Part shown: in pieces, positions 1 to 11,675 of the stretch | Layout: the number at the start of each line of letters is the position of its first letter | Position numbering within the stretch: position 1 is the stretch's first letter | NCBI GenBank assembly: GCA_964458605.1 | Contig: CAYWLS010000008.1 | Span: forward strand, 83,418 to 147,417 | DNA length: 64,000 nucleotides | Source: JBBSNV01 sp964458605 | GTDB taxonomy: Bacteria > Pseudomonadota > Alphaproteobacteria > Reyranellales > JAQSWP01 | Direction of reading: 5' to 3' | Made by a program: the position numbers and the translations under genes | Notes under the pieces: generated by a model | Seen by the model: the letters and a program-made list of their open reading frames with translations, nothing else | What the model was told of the DNA's origin: nothing | Database searches by the model: none

Positions 1-613
1 CGGCTTCGTTGCCAGTGGCGATGACGTAGCTGAACGACACGCCGCGTTCCTTGGCCATCAGGCTCGACATGCCGGCAAAGGCGCCGCTCTGGGTGACCAG
101 GCCGATGCGGCCATCGGCCGGCATGGAATCGGGAAAGGCGGGATGGAAGCTGGCCACCAGGCCGCGGTCGAAATCGGCAAAGCCGACGCTGTTGGGCCCC
201 AGCACGCGGATGCCCCGCTCGCGGGCCAGCGCCGCCAGCTCGGCCTGGCGCGTCGCGCCCTCGGCATCGACCTCGGCAAAGCCGCCGGCGAACACCACCA
301 CGCCGGCAACGCCCTTGTCGGCGCAGCGGCGCACCACATCGTTGACCTGCTCGGCCGACACCGAGCAGATCGCCAGGTCGATCGGCGCGTCGATATCGGC
401 GATATCGCGATAGGCGCGCAGACCCTGAATGGCTTCGGCGCGCAGGTTGACCGGGTAGATTTCGCCGGAGAATCCGTATTTGCGCATCAGCGCGATCGGC
501 CGGCCGCCGACCCGCGCCGCATCGGCCGAGGCGCCGATCACCGCGACGCGCCGGGCATTGAGGATGCGGCGCAACGAGGCGGTGTCGATCGAGCTGGAAG
601 CGGCGTCGCGCAT
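1..613 (-). CDS. CoA-binding domain protein of the NDP-forming acyl-CoA synthetase type (5' part only)
   Basis: Only the first 204 or so residues are in the window; the rest runs off the left edge. The visible part is a Rossmann-type CoA-binding domain (AVIGAS near residue 25, LGPNSVGF near 145) followed by the start of a succinyl-CoA-ligase-like domain (VTQSGAF near 178). This architecture belongs to ADP/NDP-forming acyl-CoA synthetases and to related acyltransferase-like proteins, which make or cleave an acyl-CoA using nucleoside triphosphate. The ATG (complement of 611-613) lies 2 bases after the stop of the acyl-CoA dehydrogenase gene, so the two are surely co-transcribed and probably act on the same acyl-CoA. 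The acyl substrate cannot be told from the sequence, nor can the presence of the ATP-grasp half. Confidence 0.85.
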   Translation of the reverse strand, partial: MRDAASSSIDTASLRRILNARRVAVIGASADAARVGGRPIALMRKYGFSGEIYPVNLRAEAIQGLRAYRDIADIDAPIDLAICSVSAEQVNDVVRRCADKGVAGVVVFAGGFAEVDAEGATRQAELAALARERGIRVLGPNSVGFADFDRGLVASFHPAFPDSMPADGRIGLVTQSGAFAGMSSLMAKERGVSFSYVIATGNEA

Positions 614-615
614 CG

Positions 616-1785
616 CTATTTTCCCTTGCGGCCCTTGGCCTGAAGCATCTCGCGCGCGATGGTCAGCAGATGGATCTGGCTGGTGCCCTCCGCCATGCGA
701 CCGCCCCGCACGTCGCGATAGAGCAGTTCGGCGCCGGAATAGTCGGCGATATAGCCGCGGGCGCCGAAGATCTGCACCACACGGTCGGCGACCCGACACA
801 CCATTTCAGTGGCGAAGTACTTGGCGATCGAGGCCGCCATGGTGACGTCCTCGCCGGCATCGTACTTGCGCGCCGTCTCCAGCAGCAATGCGCGCGCGGC
901 TTGGATATCGACCTGGCATTCCGCCAGCATGGCCTGGACCAGCTGATGGCTGCCGATCGGCGCGCGACCGTTGCGCTCGCCGCGCGCGAAATCCAATGCC
1001 AGCTCGACCATCCGCATGGCCGGCCCCACGCTCAAGCCCGACAGGTTGATGCGCTGGAACAGGAAGCCGCGCATCAGGCTCTCGAAGCCGTGCCCCGGCT
1101 CGTTGCCCAGCATGGCGTCGGCGGGCACGCGGCAGTTGCGCACATGCACCTCGGACATCGGCATGCCGTGCTGGCCCATCTTGCGGTATGGCTTGCCGAT
1201 CTCCAGCCCTTCCATGCCGGGCTTGAGCAGAAAGGTGGTGATGCCCCCCAGGCCGCCGGCATCGTTTTCGGTGCGGGCGTACATCAGGATGACATCGGCG
1301 ACCGGCGCCAGCGAGACATAGCATTTGGCGCCGTTCAGCACCCAGCCATTGCCGTCGCGCACCGCCCGCGTCCGCATCTTGGTGGCCTGCGAACCGCCGA
1401 TGTCCAGCTCGGACACGGCGAAGGCCGGTATCACCTCGCCGCTGGCGATTTTCGGCAGATAATAGCGCTTCTGCTGTTCGGTGCCTTCGACCGCGAACGG
1501 CACCACGCCGATGCCGATGTTGTTCGACAGCCGGGTGCGGAACGACAGCGAGCACTGCGACACTTCCATGTTGATATGGGCCAGCTCCTCGCAGGTCATG
1601 CCCCAGCCGCCATATTCCTCCGGCACGCCGAAAGCGAACAGGCCGCGATCGCGCATCTCCTGCACCACCGCCGCCGGCAGCGCGCCGGCGCGATCGACCT
1701 CCGGTTCGAGCGGCTGCCAGCTATTGCGCACCACGTCGCGCACGATGGCGATGGCCTTGTCCAGACGCTGCTGGTCGCGAATCAT
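616..1785 (-). CDS. acyl-CoA dehydrogenase
   Basis: A 389-residue FAD-dependent acyl-CoA dehydrogenase, the usual length for the family. It introduces a trans-2,3 double bond into an acyl-CoA and passes electrons to electron-transfer flavoprotein in the cytoplasm. The N-terminal helical domain, a middle beta domain (FAVSELDIGGSQ near 125) and a C-terminal helical domain are complete. The catalytic base is the Glu of EGTSQIH near residue 365. An open frame extends 23 codons further upstream, but the ATG at 1785 has a good ribosome site (GGGGGAAG) and fits the family start. The gene is coupled to the CoA-binding synthetase downstream and is divergent from a TetR regulator, so it is probably controlled from the shared intergenic region. 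The chain length or branching of the substrate cannot be read from sequence. Confidence 0.93.
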   Translation of the reverse strand: MIRDQQRLDKAIAIVRDVVRNSWQPLEPEVDRAGALPAAVVQEMRDRGLFAFGVPEEYGGWGMTCEELAHINMEVSQCSLSFRTRLSNNIGIGVVPFAVEGTEQQKRYYLPKIASGEVIPAFAVSELDIGGSQATKMRTRAVRDGNGWVLNGAKCYVSLAPVADVILMYARTENDAGGLGGITTFLLKPGMEGLEIGKPYRKMGQHGMPMSEVHVRNCRVPADAMLGNEPGHGFESLMRGFLFQRINLSGLSVGPAMRMVELALDFARGERNGRAPIGSHQLVQAMLAECQVDIQAARALLLETARKYDAGEDVTMAASIAKYFATEMVCRVADRVVQIFGARGYIADYSGAELLYRDVRGGRMAEGTSQIHLLTIAREMLQAKGRKGK

Positions 1786-1863
1786 CGTCTTCCCCCGAAC
1801 CTCGTTGCCGGCTGTGCGCAACGCGGCGCCGCCGATTTTAGTCAATGAACCCACATCGTTTTT

Positions 1864-1881
1864 TTAATGTCAATCCATTAC
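1864..1881. promoter_or_regulatory. candidate TetR operator 1 (TTAATG-N6-CATTAC)
   Basis: An 18-bp inverted repeat, TTAATG-TCAATC-CATTAC, lies 79 bp upstream of the acyl-CoA dehydrogenase start. It overlaps a TTGACA on the minus strand (complement of 1868-1873) that could be a -35 element for that gene. The same arms with the same 6-bp spacer recur exactly 100 bp away at 1964. Two matching palindromes in a divergent promoter next to a TetR gene are the usual picture of operator sites. Binding is inferred. Confidence 0.6.
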
Positions 1882-1963
1882 TTTGTCATGCAGTACGGCT
1901 GGCCGCTGGATCGCTGGCGATCGGAGCGCGCCCGGGCCAGCCAGCGATCGGCGCTGCGACAAA

Positions 1964-1981
1964 TTAATGTTTTGGCATTAA
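1964..1981. promoter_or_regulatory. candidate TetR operator 2 (TTAATG-N6-CATTAA)
   Basis: A perfect 6-bp-arm inverted repeat, TTAATG-TTTTGG-CATTAA, lies 50 bp before the tetR start. A TATACT at 1993-1998 could be the -10 for tetR-tctBA; 17 bp upstream of it is TTTTGG, the spacer of this repeat, so the site would cover the -35 region. This fits autoregulation. The promoter assignment is approximate. Confidence 0.6.
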
Positions 1982-2030
1982 ATCGAGCCGCCTATACTCT
2001 CATGGCGGCGGGCCTAGCGAGGGGAGCGTC

Positions 2031-2798
2031 ATGACCAGGACGGCGAAGCGACCATCGACCCGACAAAGGGCCGCGCCCGAAGCGGCGCGGCGCGGCGACA
2101 CGCGCATGCGGCTGATCGAGACGGCCGAGAAGCTGGTCGCCCAGCACGGCATCGACGGCATCACCGCCAAGCAGATCATCCAGGCGGCAGGCGTGCGCAA
2201 CGAATCGGCGTTGCAGTACCATTTCGGCAGCCGCAGCGCGCTGATCGATGCGATCTTCGAGTTGCGCATGTCGCCGATCAACGCGCACCGGCTGGACATG
2301 CTGGCCGAGCTCGATAGCCGCGGCAGCCCGCCGACGATCCGCGACATCGTTCGCGTGTTGGTGTTGCCGCTGGCGCAAAGCCTGATCTCGAGCCGCCGCA
2401 AGAGCTATTACTGCCGCTTCCTCGAGCGCGCGCAAAGCTCGCCCGAGCATGTCAACAACCTGATCCAGCGGCGGCACTATTCGAGCGTATTGGGCTGCGC
2501 CGCGCATTTCCGCTATCTCTGCGCCAACCTGCCTCATGCCGTGACCAACCAACGCCTGTCCATCGCCCTCAAGACGCTGGGCCAGGGCGCGGCCGACATC
2601 GAGCGCCGGCTGTCGGACCCCGCCCAGGCGGTCAGCCGCGAACAGATCGAGGCCGAGATCGGCAATCTGACCGACTGCATCGTGGGAATCATGTCGGCGG
2701 AGGTGGTCGACGGCAAGGCGATGGCGGCGCACAAGACGGCAAGACCGACGGCGACGCCGGATGGCGCCGCCAGGAGGATTCGCCAGCCTTCCCGATAG
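2031..2798 (+). CDS. TetR/AcrR family transcriptional regulator
   Basis: A 255-residue regulator. After a basic, poorly structured N-terminus, a TetR-type helix-turn-helix spans roughly residues 26-75 (ITAKQIIQAAGV, then SALQYHFGSRSALIDAIFE). The C-terminal ligand-binding part does not point to a particular inducer. The protein is longer than the typical 190-220 residues because of both tails. The start has a clear ribosome site (GAGGGGAG). It is divergent from the acyl-CoA dehydrogenase operon, and tctB follows 38 bp downstream on the same strand, so it probably controls both units, with an acyl-CoA or carboxylate as likely ligand. The two matching inverted repeats upstream are the likely binding sites. 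Ligand and regulon are inferred from position. Confidence 0.9.
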   Translation: MTRTAKRPSTRQRAAPEAARRGDTRMRLIETAEKLVAQHGIDGITAKQIIQAAGVRNESALQYHFGSRSALIDAIFELRMSPINAHRLDMLAELDSRGSPPTIRDIVRVLVLPLAQSLISSRRKSYYCRFLERAQSSPEHVNNLIQRRHYSSVLGCAAHFRYLCANLPHAVTNQRLSIALKTLGQGAADIERRLSDPAQAVSREQIEAEIGNLTDCIVGIMSAEVVDGKAMAAHKTARPTATPDGAARRIRQPSR

Positions 2799-2836
2799 CG
2801 ACGCCACGGCGAAAACAGACAGAGGGAACCTGTCGC

Positions 2837-3310
2837 ATGCCGAATTTCATCGAACGCAGACGCGATTTCTATGCCGGCGCGCTGATGGCGCTGATCGGCA
2901 TCGCCGCCGTCGCGATCGGCCAGCAATACGGAATCGGATCGCTCACGGCGATGAAACCGGGGTTCTTTCCCGTCGCTGTCGGTGCGCTGCTGGTCCTGGT
3001 CGGCATCGCCATCGCCGTCGTCGGCGGGCGCGGCGAGGAGCCGGACGCGGCGCACGCCGCAGTACCGCCCTGGGACTGGCGCGGAGGTTGCTGCATCCTC
3101 GCCGGCACGGTCAGCTTCATCGTGCTGGGCCGGTATCTGGGAATGGTACCCGCCACCTTCGCCTGCGTGTTGGTTTCGGCGCTGGGCGACCGCAAGATGG
3201 CGGTCGCCAATGCGGTGGTCCTTGCCATCGCCATCGCCGGATTCGGGGTCGTGCTGTTCCATTACCAACTGAAGATTCCCTTCCCGCTGTTTCGCTGGGG
3301 CACGTCATGA
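2837..3310 (+). CDS. tctB: tripartite tricarboxylate transporter small membrane subunit TctB
   Basis: A 157-residue integral membrane protein with four hydrophobic segments (about 13-30, 45-63, 83-102, 110-145). It has the TctB layout of FYAGALMALIGIAA at the N-terminus and the MKPGFFPVAVGALL motif near residue 38. TctB is the small membrane subunit that, with TctA and a periplasmic TctC receptor, imports citrate, other carboxylates or aromatic acids using an ion gradient. The start has an AGAGGGAA ribosome site. The stop overlaps the tctA start (ATGA), so the two subunits are translationally coupled. No tctC lies nearby, so the receptor must be elsewhere or just outside the window. Confidence 0.88.
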   Translation: MPNFIERRRDFYAGALMALIGIAAVAIGQQYGIGSLTAMKPGFFPVAVGALLVLVGIAIAVVGGRGEEPDAAHAAVPPWDWRGGCCILAGTVSFIVLGRYLGMVPATFACVLVSALGDRKMAVANAVVLAIAIAGFGVVLFHYQLKIPFPLFRWGTS

Positions 3311-4803
3311 TCGACACCGCGCTGACCGACCTGTGGCGCGGCTTCGAGGTCGCGCTCGACGGCACCAACGTCAAATGGTGCTTCGTCGGCGTGATGATCG
3401 GCAACATGGTGGGCGTCCTGCCCGGCATCGGCGTCATGGCGGCGGTCTCGATCCTGCTGCCGCTGACGTTCGGCATGCCGCCGGTCGCCGCCCTGCTGAT
3501 GCTGGCCGGCATCTACTACGGCGCCCAATATGGCGGGGCGATCTGCTCGATCATCCTCAATCTGCCCTGCCATCCGCCGCATGCGGTGACCTGCCTCGAC
3601 GGCTATCCCTTGACCATGCAAGGCCGCGGCGGCGTGGCGCTGTTCATCACCATGCTGTCGTCCTTCGTCGGCGCCTCCTTCGGCATCACGGTGATGATCT
3701 TCTTCGCGCCGGTGCTGGTGAAGCTGGCGCTGGAATTCGCCGATGTCGAGGTCTGCGCGCTGATGCTGCTGGGGATGCTGGCAGGCTCGACCCTGGCGCG
3801 CGGCTCGGCGCTGAAGGGTGTGGCGATGACCCTGCTCGGATTGCTGCTGGGCATGGTCGGCACCGACGTCAATACCGGCTTGCACCGCTTCACCTTCGGC
3901 GAGAGCAAGCTCTACGACGGCATCGAGATCGTCGCCTTGGCGCTGGGACTGTTCGGCATCGCCGAGTTCCTCAAGAGCGTCAACGCCGTCAATCCGCTCA
4001 ATGCCGCCCTGACGCGCATCCGCATGCGCGACATGTGGCCCAGTCGGACGGATCTGAAGCAGGCCGCTTTCCCGATGATGCGCGGCACCCTGATCGGCAG
4101 CCTGTGCGCGCTGATCCCCGGCACCGGACCGACCATCGCCTCGTTCATCTCCTACGGCTTCGAAAAGCGCATCTCGCGCACGCCCGAACGCTTCGGCACC
4201 GGAGCCATCGCCGGCGTCGCCAGCCCCGAGGCCTCGACCCACTCCTCCGTGCAGGGCGATTTCATCCCGACCATGTGCCTGGGCATTCCAGGCGATGCGG
4301 TGATGGCGCTGATGCTGGGCGCTCTGCTGATCCAGGGCATCACCCCCGGTCCGCAGCTGATCACCGAACACCCCGACCTGTTCTGGGGGCTGATCGCCAG
4401 CTTCTGGGTGGGCAACATCATGCTGGTGATCCTGAACGTGCCGATGATCGGCCTTTGGGTGAAGCTGCTGGAAATCCCCTATCGGTATCTCTATCCCAGC
4501 GCGCTGTTCTTCATCTGCATCGGCGTGTACAGCGCCAACAACGATCTGTTCCTGGTCAAGGAGGCCCTGGTGATCGGGGTGATCGGCTACATCCTGCTTC
4601 GCCTGGGCTTCCATCCCGCGCCCGTATTGTTGGGCTTCGTTTTGGGCTCGCGCTTCGAAGAGGGATTTCGCCGCTCCATGCTGTTCTCGCATGGCGACTT
4701 GATGGTCTATTTGACCCACCCGGTCAGCGCCGGCTTCCTGGGATTGGCAGTCGGACTGATCGGCATTCAGGTCTATAGCGCCGCCAGGCGGCGCCGGCGC
4801 TAG
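3307..4803 (+). CDS. tctA: tripartite tricarboxylate transporter large membrane subunit TctA
   Basis: A 498-residue, highly hydrophobic protein, the normal length for TctA, with about 11-12 membrane segments. The conserved early block (GVLPGIGVMAAVSILLPLTF near 35-55, then GIYYGAQYGGAI near 70) and its later repeat-like counterpart (LCALIPGTGPTIASFISYG near 270) are characteristic. It forms the translocation path of the secondary carboxylate importer. The open frame extends far upstream, but the ATG at 3307 overlaps the tctB stop and matches the family start. With an acyl-CoA synthetase and dehydrogenase across the divergent promoter, the transported acid probably feeds that pathway. The substrate is not readable from the sequence. 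Confidence 0.93.
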   Translation: MIDTALTDLWRGFEVALDGTNVKWCFVGVMIGNMVGVLPGIGVMAAVSILLPLTFGMPPVAALLMLAGIYYGAQYGGAICSIILNLPCHPPHAVTCLDGYPLTMQGRGGVALFITMLSSFVGASFGITVMIFFAPVLVKLALEFADVEVCALMLLGMLAGSTLARGSALKGVAMTLLGLLLGMVGTDVNTGLHRFTFGESKLYDGIEIVALALGLFGIAEFLKSVNAVNPLNAALTRIRMRDMWPSRTDLKQAAFPMMRGTLIGSLCALIPGTGPTIASFISYGFEKRISRTPERFGTGAIAGVASPEASTHSSVQGDFIPTMCLGIPGDAVMALMLGALLIQGITPGPQLITEHPDLFWGLIASFWVGNIMLVILNVPMIGLWVKLLEIPYRYLYPSALFFICIGVYSANNDLFLVKEALVIGVIGYILLRLGFHPAPVLLGFVLGSRFEEGFRRSMLFSHGDLMVYLTHPVSAGFLGLAVGLIGIQVYSAARRRRR

Positions 4804-4937
4804 GGCGTCGCCAGACGGGCCCGCCGCACGGTCGGCCCCGGCTCGCTTGGCCTTGAGCGCGCGCCTTCTCAGGAGGCCGGTTTCTAAACTCTGCGACCAG
4901 CGTGCGACCAGTAAAGCGACGCCGATCGGCTAAGTGT

Positions 4938-5012
4938 TGGTGAGCGCGGAGGGGATCGAACCCTCGACCCTCTGATTAAAAGTCAGATGCTCTACCGCTG
5001 AGCTACGCGCTC
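4938..5012 (-). tRNA. tRNA-Lys (UUU)
   Basis: A 75-base cloverleaf with encoded CCA. The 7-bp acceptor stem GAGCGCG/CGCGCTC is fully paired, the anticodon loop is CTTTTAA with anticodon TTT, and the T arm carries GGTTCGATCC. A short direct repeat, TGCGACCAG twice with a 2-bp gap, sits just beyond its 3' end near 4901-4920. No integrase or second attachment copy is visible, so the tRNA is not evidently an island insertion site. Confidence 0.97.
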
Positions 5013-5134
5013 CAATCCTGTCGATCCGCCCCTGCAAATCCACATCGGGCCGATCGCGGCGGCCTCGGTATAGGCCGTCATGTCCGTACGGTCAATCGCC
5101 AGAAATCCCCCGCCGGACCGCCGGCGGCGCACCC

Positions 5135-5659
5135 TCAATTGGTTCTGGCCAGATTGAGTTCGTTGAACTTGGCCGTGAGCCGGGCATGCACGCGCTTCGA
5201 CACGAAATGCGACACGTCCCCGCCCAGCCGGCCGATATCCTTGACCAGGCTGGAAGCGATGAACTGGTGCCGCTCGGAGGCCATCAGGAACACCGTCTCG
5301 ATGTCCGGCTTCAGCTTGGCGTTCATGCTGGCCATCTGGATTTCGTATTCGAAGTCGGACACGGCGCGCAGGCCACGGAAAATCACGTTGGCGTTCATGG
5401 CATGGGCGAAGTCGACCAGCAGGCCCTGGAACGGCTCGACCGTGACACGCTGGCCCAGCCCGTCCGGCATGGCGGCGATATCCTCGCGCAGGATCTCGAC
5501 CCGCTCCTCGACGGTGAACAGCGGGCCTTTGCCGATATTGATCGCCGGCCCCACCACCAGATTGTCGACCAGCCGCGCCGCGCGGCGGATGATCTCGGAA
5601 TGGCCGTTGGTGATTGGATCGAACGTGCCGGGGTAGACCCCGATGCGATGCTGCGCCAT
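5135..5659 (-). CDS. coaD: phosphopantetheine adenylyltransferase
   Basis: A 174-residue protein that transfers AMP from ATP to 4'-phosphopantetheine, the penultimate step of coenzyme A synthesis, in the cytoplasm. The nucleotidyltransferase signature GTFDPITNGH is at residues 11-20 and the protein reads through to a C-terminal SKRVHARL helix. The length is slightly above the 160-170 usual for the family. The ATG has a strong GGGGGAG ribosome site. It lies 125 bp downstream of gyrA on the same strand, an order common in Alphaproteobacteria. Confidence 0.96.
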   Translation of the reverse strand: MAQHRIGVYPGTFDPITNGHSEIIRRAARLVDNLVVGPAINIGKGPLFTVEERVEILREDIAAMPDGLGQRVTVEPFQGLLVDFAHAMNANVIFRGLRAVSDFEYEIQMASMNAKLKPDIETVFLMASERHQFIASSLVKDIGRLGGDVSHFVSKRVHARLTAKFNELNLARTN

Positions 5660-5784
5660 GACAACTCCCCCAACGCTTCCGGCGACCCTGCCGCCAACCC
5701 CCGTCCGCGGCGGTTAGACTCTTACCGCGCCTCGACCGGGCTTGGCCATGCGTATTTGCCGGGCGCCGATGGAGCAAGACCGGC

Positions 5785-8631
<2,847 letters not shown>

Positions 8632-8917
8632 TGCCTGGACTTTTCACTGCTGCCGGGCGTGGCGAGAAGCTCGCGCTACGCCCTGGAATGGGGACGCCGG
8701 ACCGTAGCAAAACCGGCCCCGATTCACCATCAATTTCGGCACCGCAAAGCCGCCATTAACCGATTGATATCGTTTTGAAATCCGCCACAAATCGCGACGA
8801 TCCACAAAGCGCCGGCCAGGCGATCCCGGCGGGCTCTTCCGATGGCTTCCAAAAGCCCGCCGAAAGCTCGGCGCCAATCGGCTTCGCCGGCCCTCGGGCC
8901 GCTTTCCCGCCCGCCGG

Positions 8918-11518
8918 TCAGCGGTCGCTGTCGTGGTCGATCAGCGTCTCGATCATGCGGCGCAGCGCTTCGAGCTCGTAGGGCTTTTCCAGCACCTGAA
9001 CTCGATCGGACAGCAGTCCTGCCAGGGCCTCGCGCGAACGGCCGGTGATGAGGACGGCCGGCAGGCCCGGACGCGCGGCGCGCGCCTTCTGCACCAGTTC
9101 GCCGCCATTCATGCCCGGCAGGCCGTAATCTGTCAGAAGCACGGCGATCTCGCCGCTGCGCGCCAGAATCTGCAGGGCGCTGTCGCCGCCGCCGGCTTCC
9201 AGCACCTCGTAGCCGCAGTCGCGCAGATACTCGCTGGTGCTGAGCCTTATCAGCGCATCGTCCTCGACCACCAGCACGGCGGGCCGCTTGGCGGCCGGCG
9301 CCACCGCGGCCTTGGGCAGGGCAGCGATCGTGGTCAACACCGGCGGCGGCGCCGGCGAGCGTGGCGCCGCGCCCGGCCGCTTGCCGAGCGCGGTGCGGAT
9401 CTTGCGCGCCAGATCGTCCTGGCGATAGGGCTTGCTCAGCAGCAGGACGCCCTCGTCGAGACGGCCGTCATGGATGATGGCGTTCTCGGTGTAGCCCGAC
9501 GTATACAGCACCGCCATGTTGGGCAGCCGCGTCTGCGCCTCGCGGACGAATTCGCGCGTCTTGATCTGGCCCGGCATCACCACATCGGTGAACAACAGGT
9601 CGACCACCGCGCCGCTCGCCAGGATGGCCAGCGCGGCATCGGCGCTGTCGGCCTGCAGCACCCGGTAGTTCAGCCCGACCAGCATATCGACCACGCCGGA
9701 CCGCACCGCCGCGTCGTCTTCGACCACCAGCACCGTCTCGCCGTCGCCATGCTCGGCCCGCGACAGCGGCTCGACATCGACGGCCTCGGCCAGCTTGGTG
9801 CGCGGCATGTAGAGCTTGATCGTCGTGCCGTGGCCAGGCTCGCTATAGATCTTGACATGCCCGCCCGACTGCTTGACGTAGCCGTAGACCTGGCTCAGGC
9901 CCAGCCCGGTGCCCTCGCCTTCGGCCTTGGTGGTGAAGAACGGCTCGAAGGCTCGCGCGATGGTGTCGGCCGTCATGCCCACGCCGGTATCGCTGACCGC
10001 CAGCATGACGTACTGGCCCGGCTGTACCTCGACATGCTCCGCGGCATAGACCTCGTCGAGGAAGGCATTGGCCACTTCGATGGTCAGCTTGCCGCCCTCC
10101 GGCATGGCGTCGCGGGCGTTGATTGCGAGGTTGAGGACGGCGTTCTCGACCTGGCTGATGTCGGCCATCGCCGTCCACAACCCGCCCGCCACCACGGTCT
10201 CGACCTCGATGCGCTCGCCCAGCGAACGCTTCAGCAGGTCGGTCATGCCGCGCACCAGCTTGCCCAGATCGATCGGCCGGGGATCGAGCGGCTGACGGCG
10301 CGCAAAGGCCAGGAGCTGGCGCGTCAGGCGTGCGCCGCGCTCGGTGCCGGCGATCGCCGCCTGGAGCCGGCGGGAGATGCGTTCGTCGCCCTTGAAGTCC
10401 TTCGACAGCAGGTCGAGATTGCTGCCGATCACCTGCAGCAGGTTGTTGAAGTCGTGGGCCACGCCGCCGGTCAGGTGGCCGACGGCTTCCAGCTTCTGCG
10501 ACTGGCGGATGATGTTTTCGGCGCGATTGCGCCGCGTCACGTCCTCGACCGACACCAGCAGTCCGCCGTCGGGCATGATGTCGCGCACCACCTCGACCTC
10601 GCGCGCACCGACATTGACCAATAGCGGCACGGGTGGCGAACCGACCGGCGCCGACGCAACCGGCAGATTGTCCAGCGCGCGTTGCGGGCGCTGCGCTTCG
10701 GCGGCGTGCAGGATCTTGAGTGTGGTGCCCGGAACCGCCAGCTCGTCGGAGAAGTCCAGCAGGTTGAAGAAATTGCGGTTGAACGCCGACAGCCGCCCCG
10801 ACGGGCTGAAGAAAGCGATGCCATCGCGAATGTTGTCCAGCGTGGCCTGCAGCACGGTGCTCTGGCGCTCCATGCGGCGCTCGGCGCGACGCAGGCGCAA
10901 GTTGCTGACCATCAGCACCAGCGAGCCGATCACAATCACCAGCAGGCCCAGCACGCTGCCGGCCACCGCCACCACCAGCACGCGATGCTGCGTTTCGTCG
11001 GACTGCTCCAGCCGGGCGTTGAGCTTGCGGCTTTCCTCGCCGGTCATTTCGTTGATCAGGCCGCGGATGTCGTCCATCAGCTTCTTGCCCGAATCGGTCA
11101 GCACCAGTTCGCGCGCCGCGTCGAAGCTCTGTTTCTGCGCCATGTCGACCGTGGTCTGCAGTTCCTGGACCTTCTGCGCCACCAACTGGCTCAGCGTCGC
11201 CATGCGGCGCTGCTGCGCCGGATCGCCGTCAACGAGCTGGCCAAGCCGGGACAGGCCTTCGGCGATGGCCGGTCGGGCTTCGTGGTAGGGCGCGAGGTAG
11301 TTGGGCCGCTGGGTAAGGATGTAGCCGCGTTGCCCGGTCTCGGCCGCCTGCACGGCGTTGAGCAGGTCCTGGGCGGCATCGATCACGCTATCGGTGCGGA
11401 CGAGGAGGGCGCGGTTTTCGCGCAGATTGCTGCTGAACTGGACCGTCAGATAAGCCGCCAAGGCCAGCAGCAGCAGCACCGGCATCAGCACGAACAGGAT
11501 ACGGCCCGCCGATCGCAT
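8918..11518 (-). CDS. membrane hybrid histidine kinase with CHASE3, PAS and two receiver domains
   Basis: An 866-residue sensor kinase. In order: membrane segment (about 5-25), CHASE3-like helical sensor domain (about 30-170, with ETGQRGYILT), second membrane segment (about 180-205), PAS domain (about 225-330), dimerisation box with the phospho-acceptor His near 355 (GGVAHDFNNLL), ATPase domain with N box (NAVLNLAINARDAM) and G boxes, then two receiver domains. The phospho-acceptor Asp residues lie in LLFTDVVMPG and VLLTDYGLPG. No DNA-binding output domain is present, so the signal must pass to a partner or end in the receivers. The ATG at 11518 follows GGGGAAGAG; an earlier ATG at 11545 has a poorer ribosome site. 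It stands between gyrA and ssb, which are often close in relatives. Confidence 0.92.
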   Translation of the reverse strand: MRSAGRILFVLMPVLLLLALAAYLTVQFSSNLRENRALLVRTDSVIDAAQDLLNAVQAAETGQRGYILTQRPNYLAPYHEARPAIAEGLSRLGQLVDGDPAQQRRMATLSQLVAQKVQELQTTVDMAQKQSFDAARELVLTDSGKKLMDDIRGLINEMTGEESRKLNARLEQSDETQHRVLVVAVAGSVLGLLVIVIGSLVLMVSNLRLRRAERRMERQSTVLQATLDNIRDGIAFFSPSGRLSAFNRNFFNLLDFSDELAVPGTTLKILHAAEAQRPQRALDNLPVASAPVGSPPVPLLVNVGAREVEVVRDIMPDGGLLVSVEDVTRRNRAENIIRQSQKLEAVGHLTGGVAHDFNNLLQVIGSNLDLLSKDFKGDERISRRLQAAIAGTERGARLTRQLLAFARRQPLDPRPIDLGKLVRGMTDLLKRSLGERIEVETVVAGGLWTAMADISQVENAVLNLAINARDAMPEGGKLTIEVANAFLDEVYAAEHVEVQPGQYVMLAVSDTGVGMTADTIARAFEPFFTTKAEGEGTGLGLSQVYGYVKQSGGHVKIYSEPGHGTTIKLYMPRTKLAEAVDVEPLSRAEHGDGETVLVVEDDAAVRSGVVDMLVGLNYRVLQADSADAALAILASGAVVDLLFTDVVMPGQIKTREFVREAQTRLPNMAVLYTSGYTENAIIHDGRLDEGVLLLSKPYRQDDLARKIRTALGKRPGAAPRSPAPPPVLTTIAALPKAAVAPAAKRPAVLVVEDDALIRLSTSEYLRDCGYEVLEAGGGDSALQILARSGEIAVLLTDYGLPGMNGGELVQKARAARPGLPAVLITGRSREALAGLLSDRVQVLEKPYELEALRRMIETLIDHDSDR

Positions 11519-11675
11519 GACTCTTCCCCAGCTTCTTCTTGTCATCGCGCCGTTGCGCTAGCGAGTGGTAGAGGCCAAACGCCGGCACTGGCCGGCAGCC
11601 GCAGACATTATCCTCGCCTCACGCCTGCGTAAACCGCTTCGGCGGAGAGATCCCGCGCAATGCCGCGGAACCCAG

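Noticed and set aside
2761..4803. 680-codon frame including tctA
   Set aside because: The first 182 residues are read across tctB in another frame; the true tctA starts at 3307, overlapping the tctB stop.
4804..5012. tRNA-Lys as an integration site of a genomic island
   Set aside because: No integrase, no second copy of the tRNA end and normal genes on both sides; only a short direct repeat is near it.
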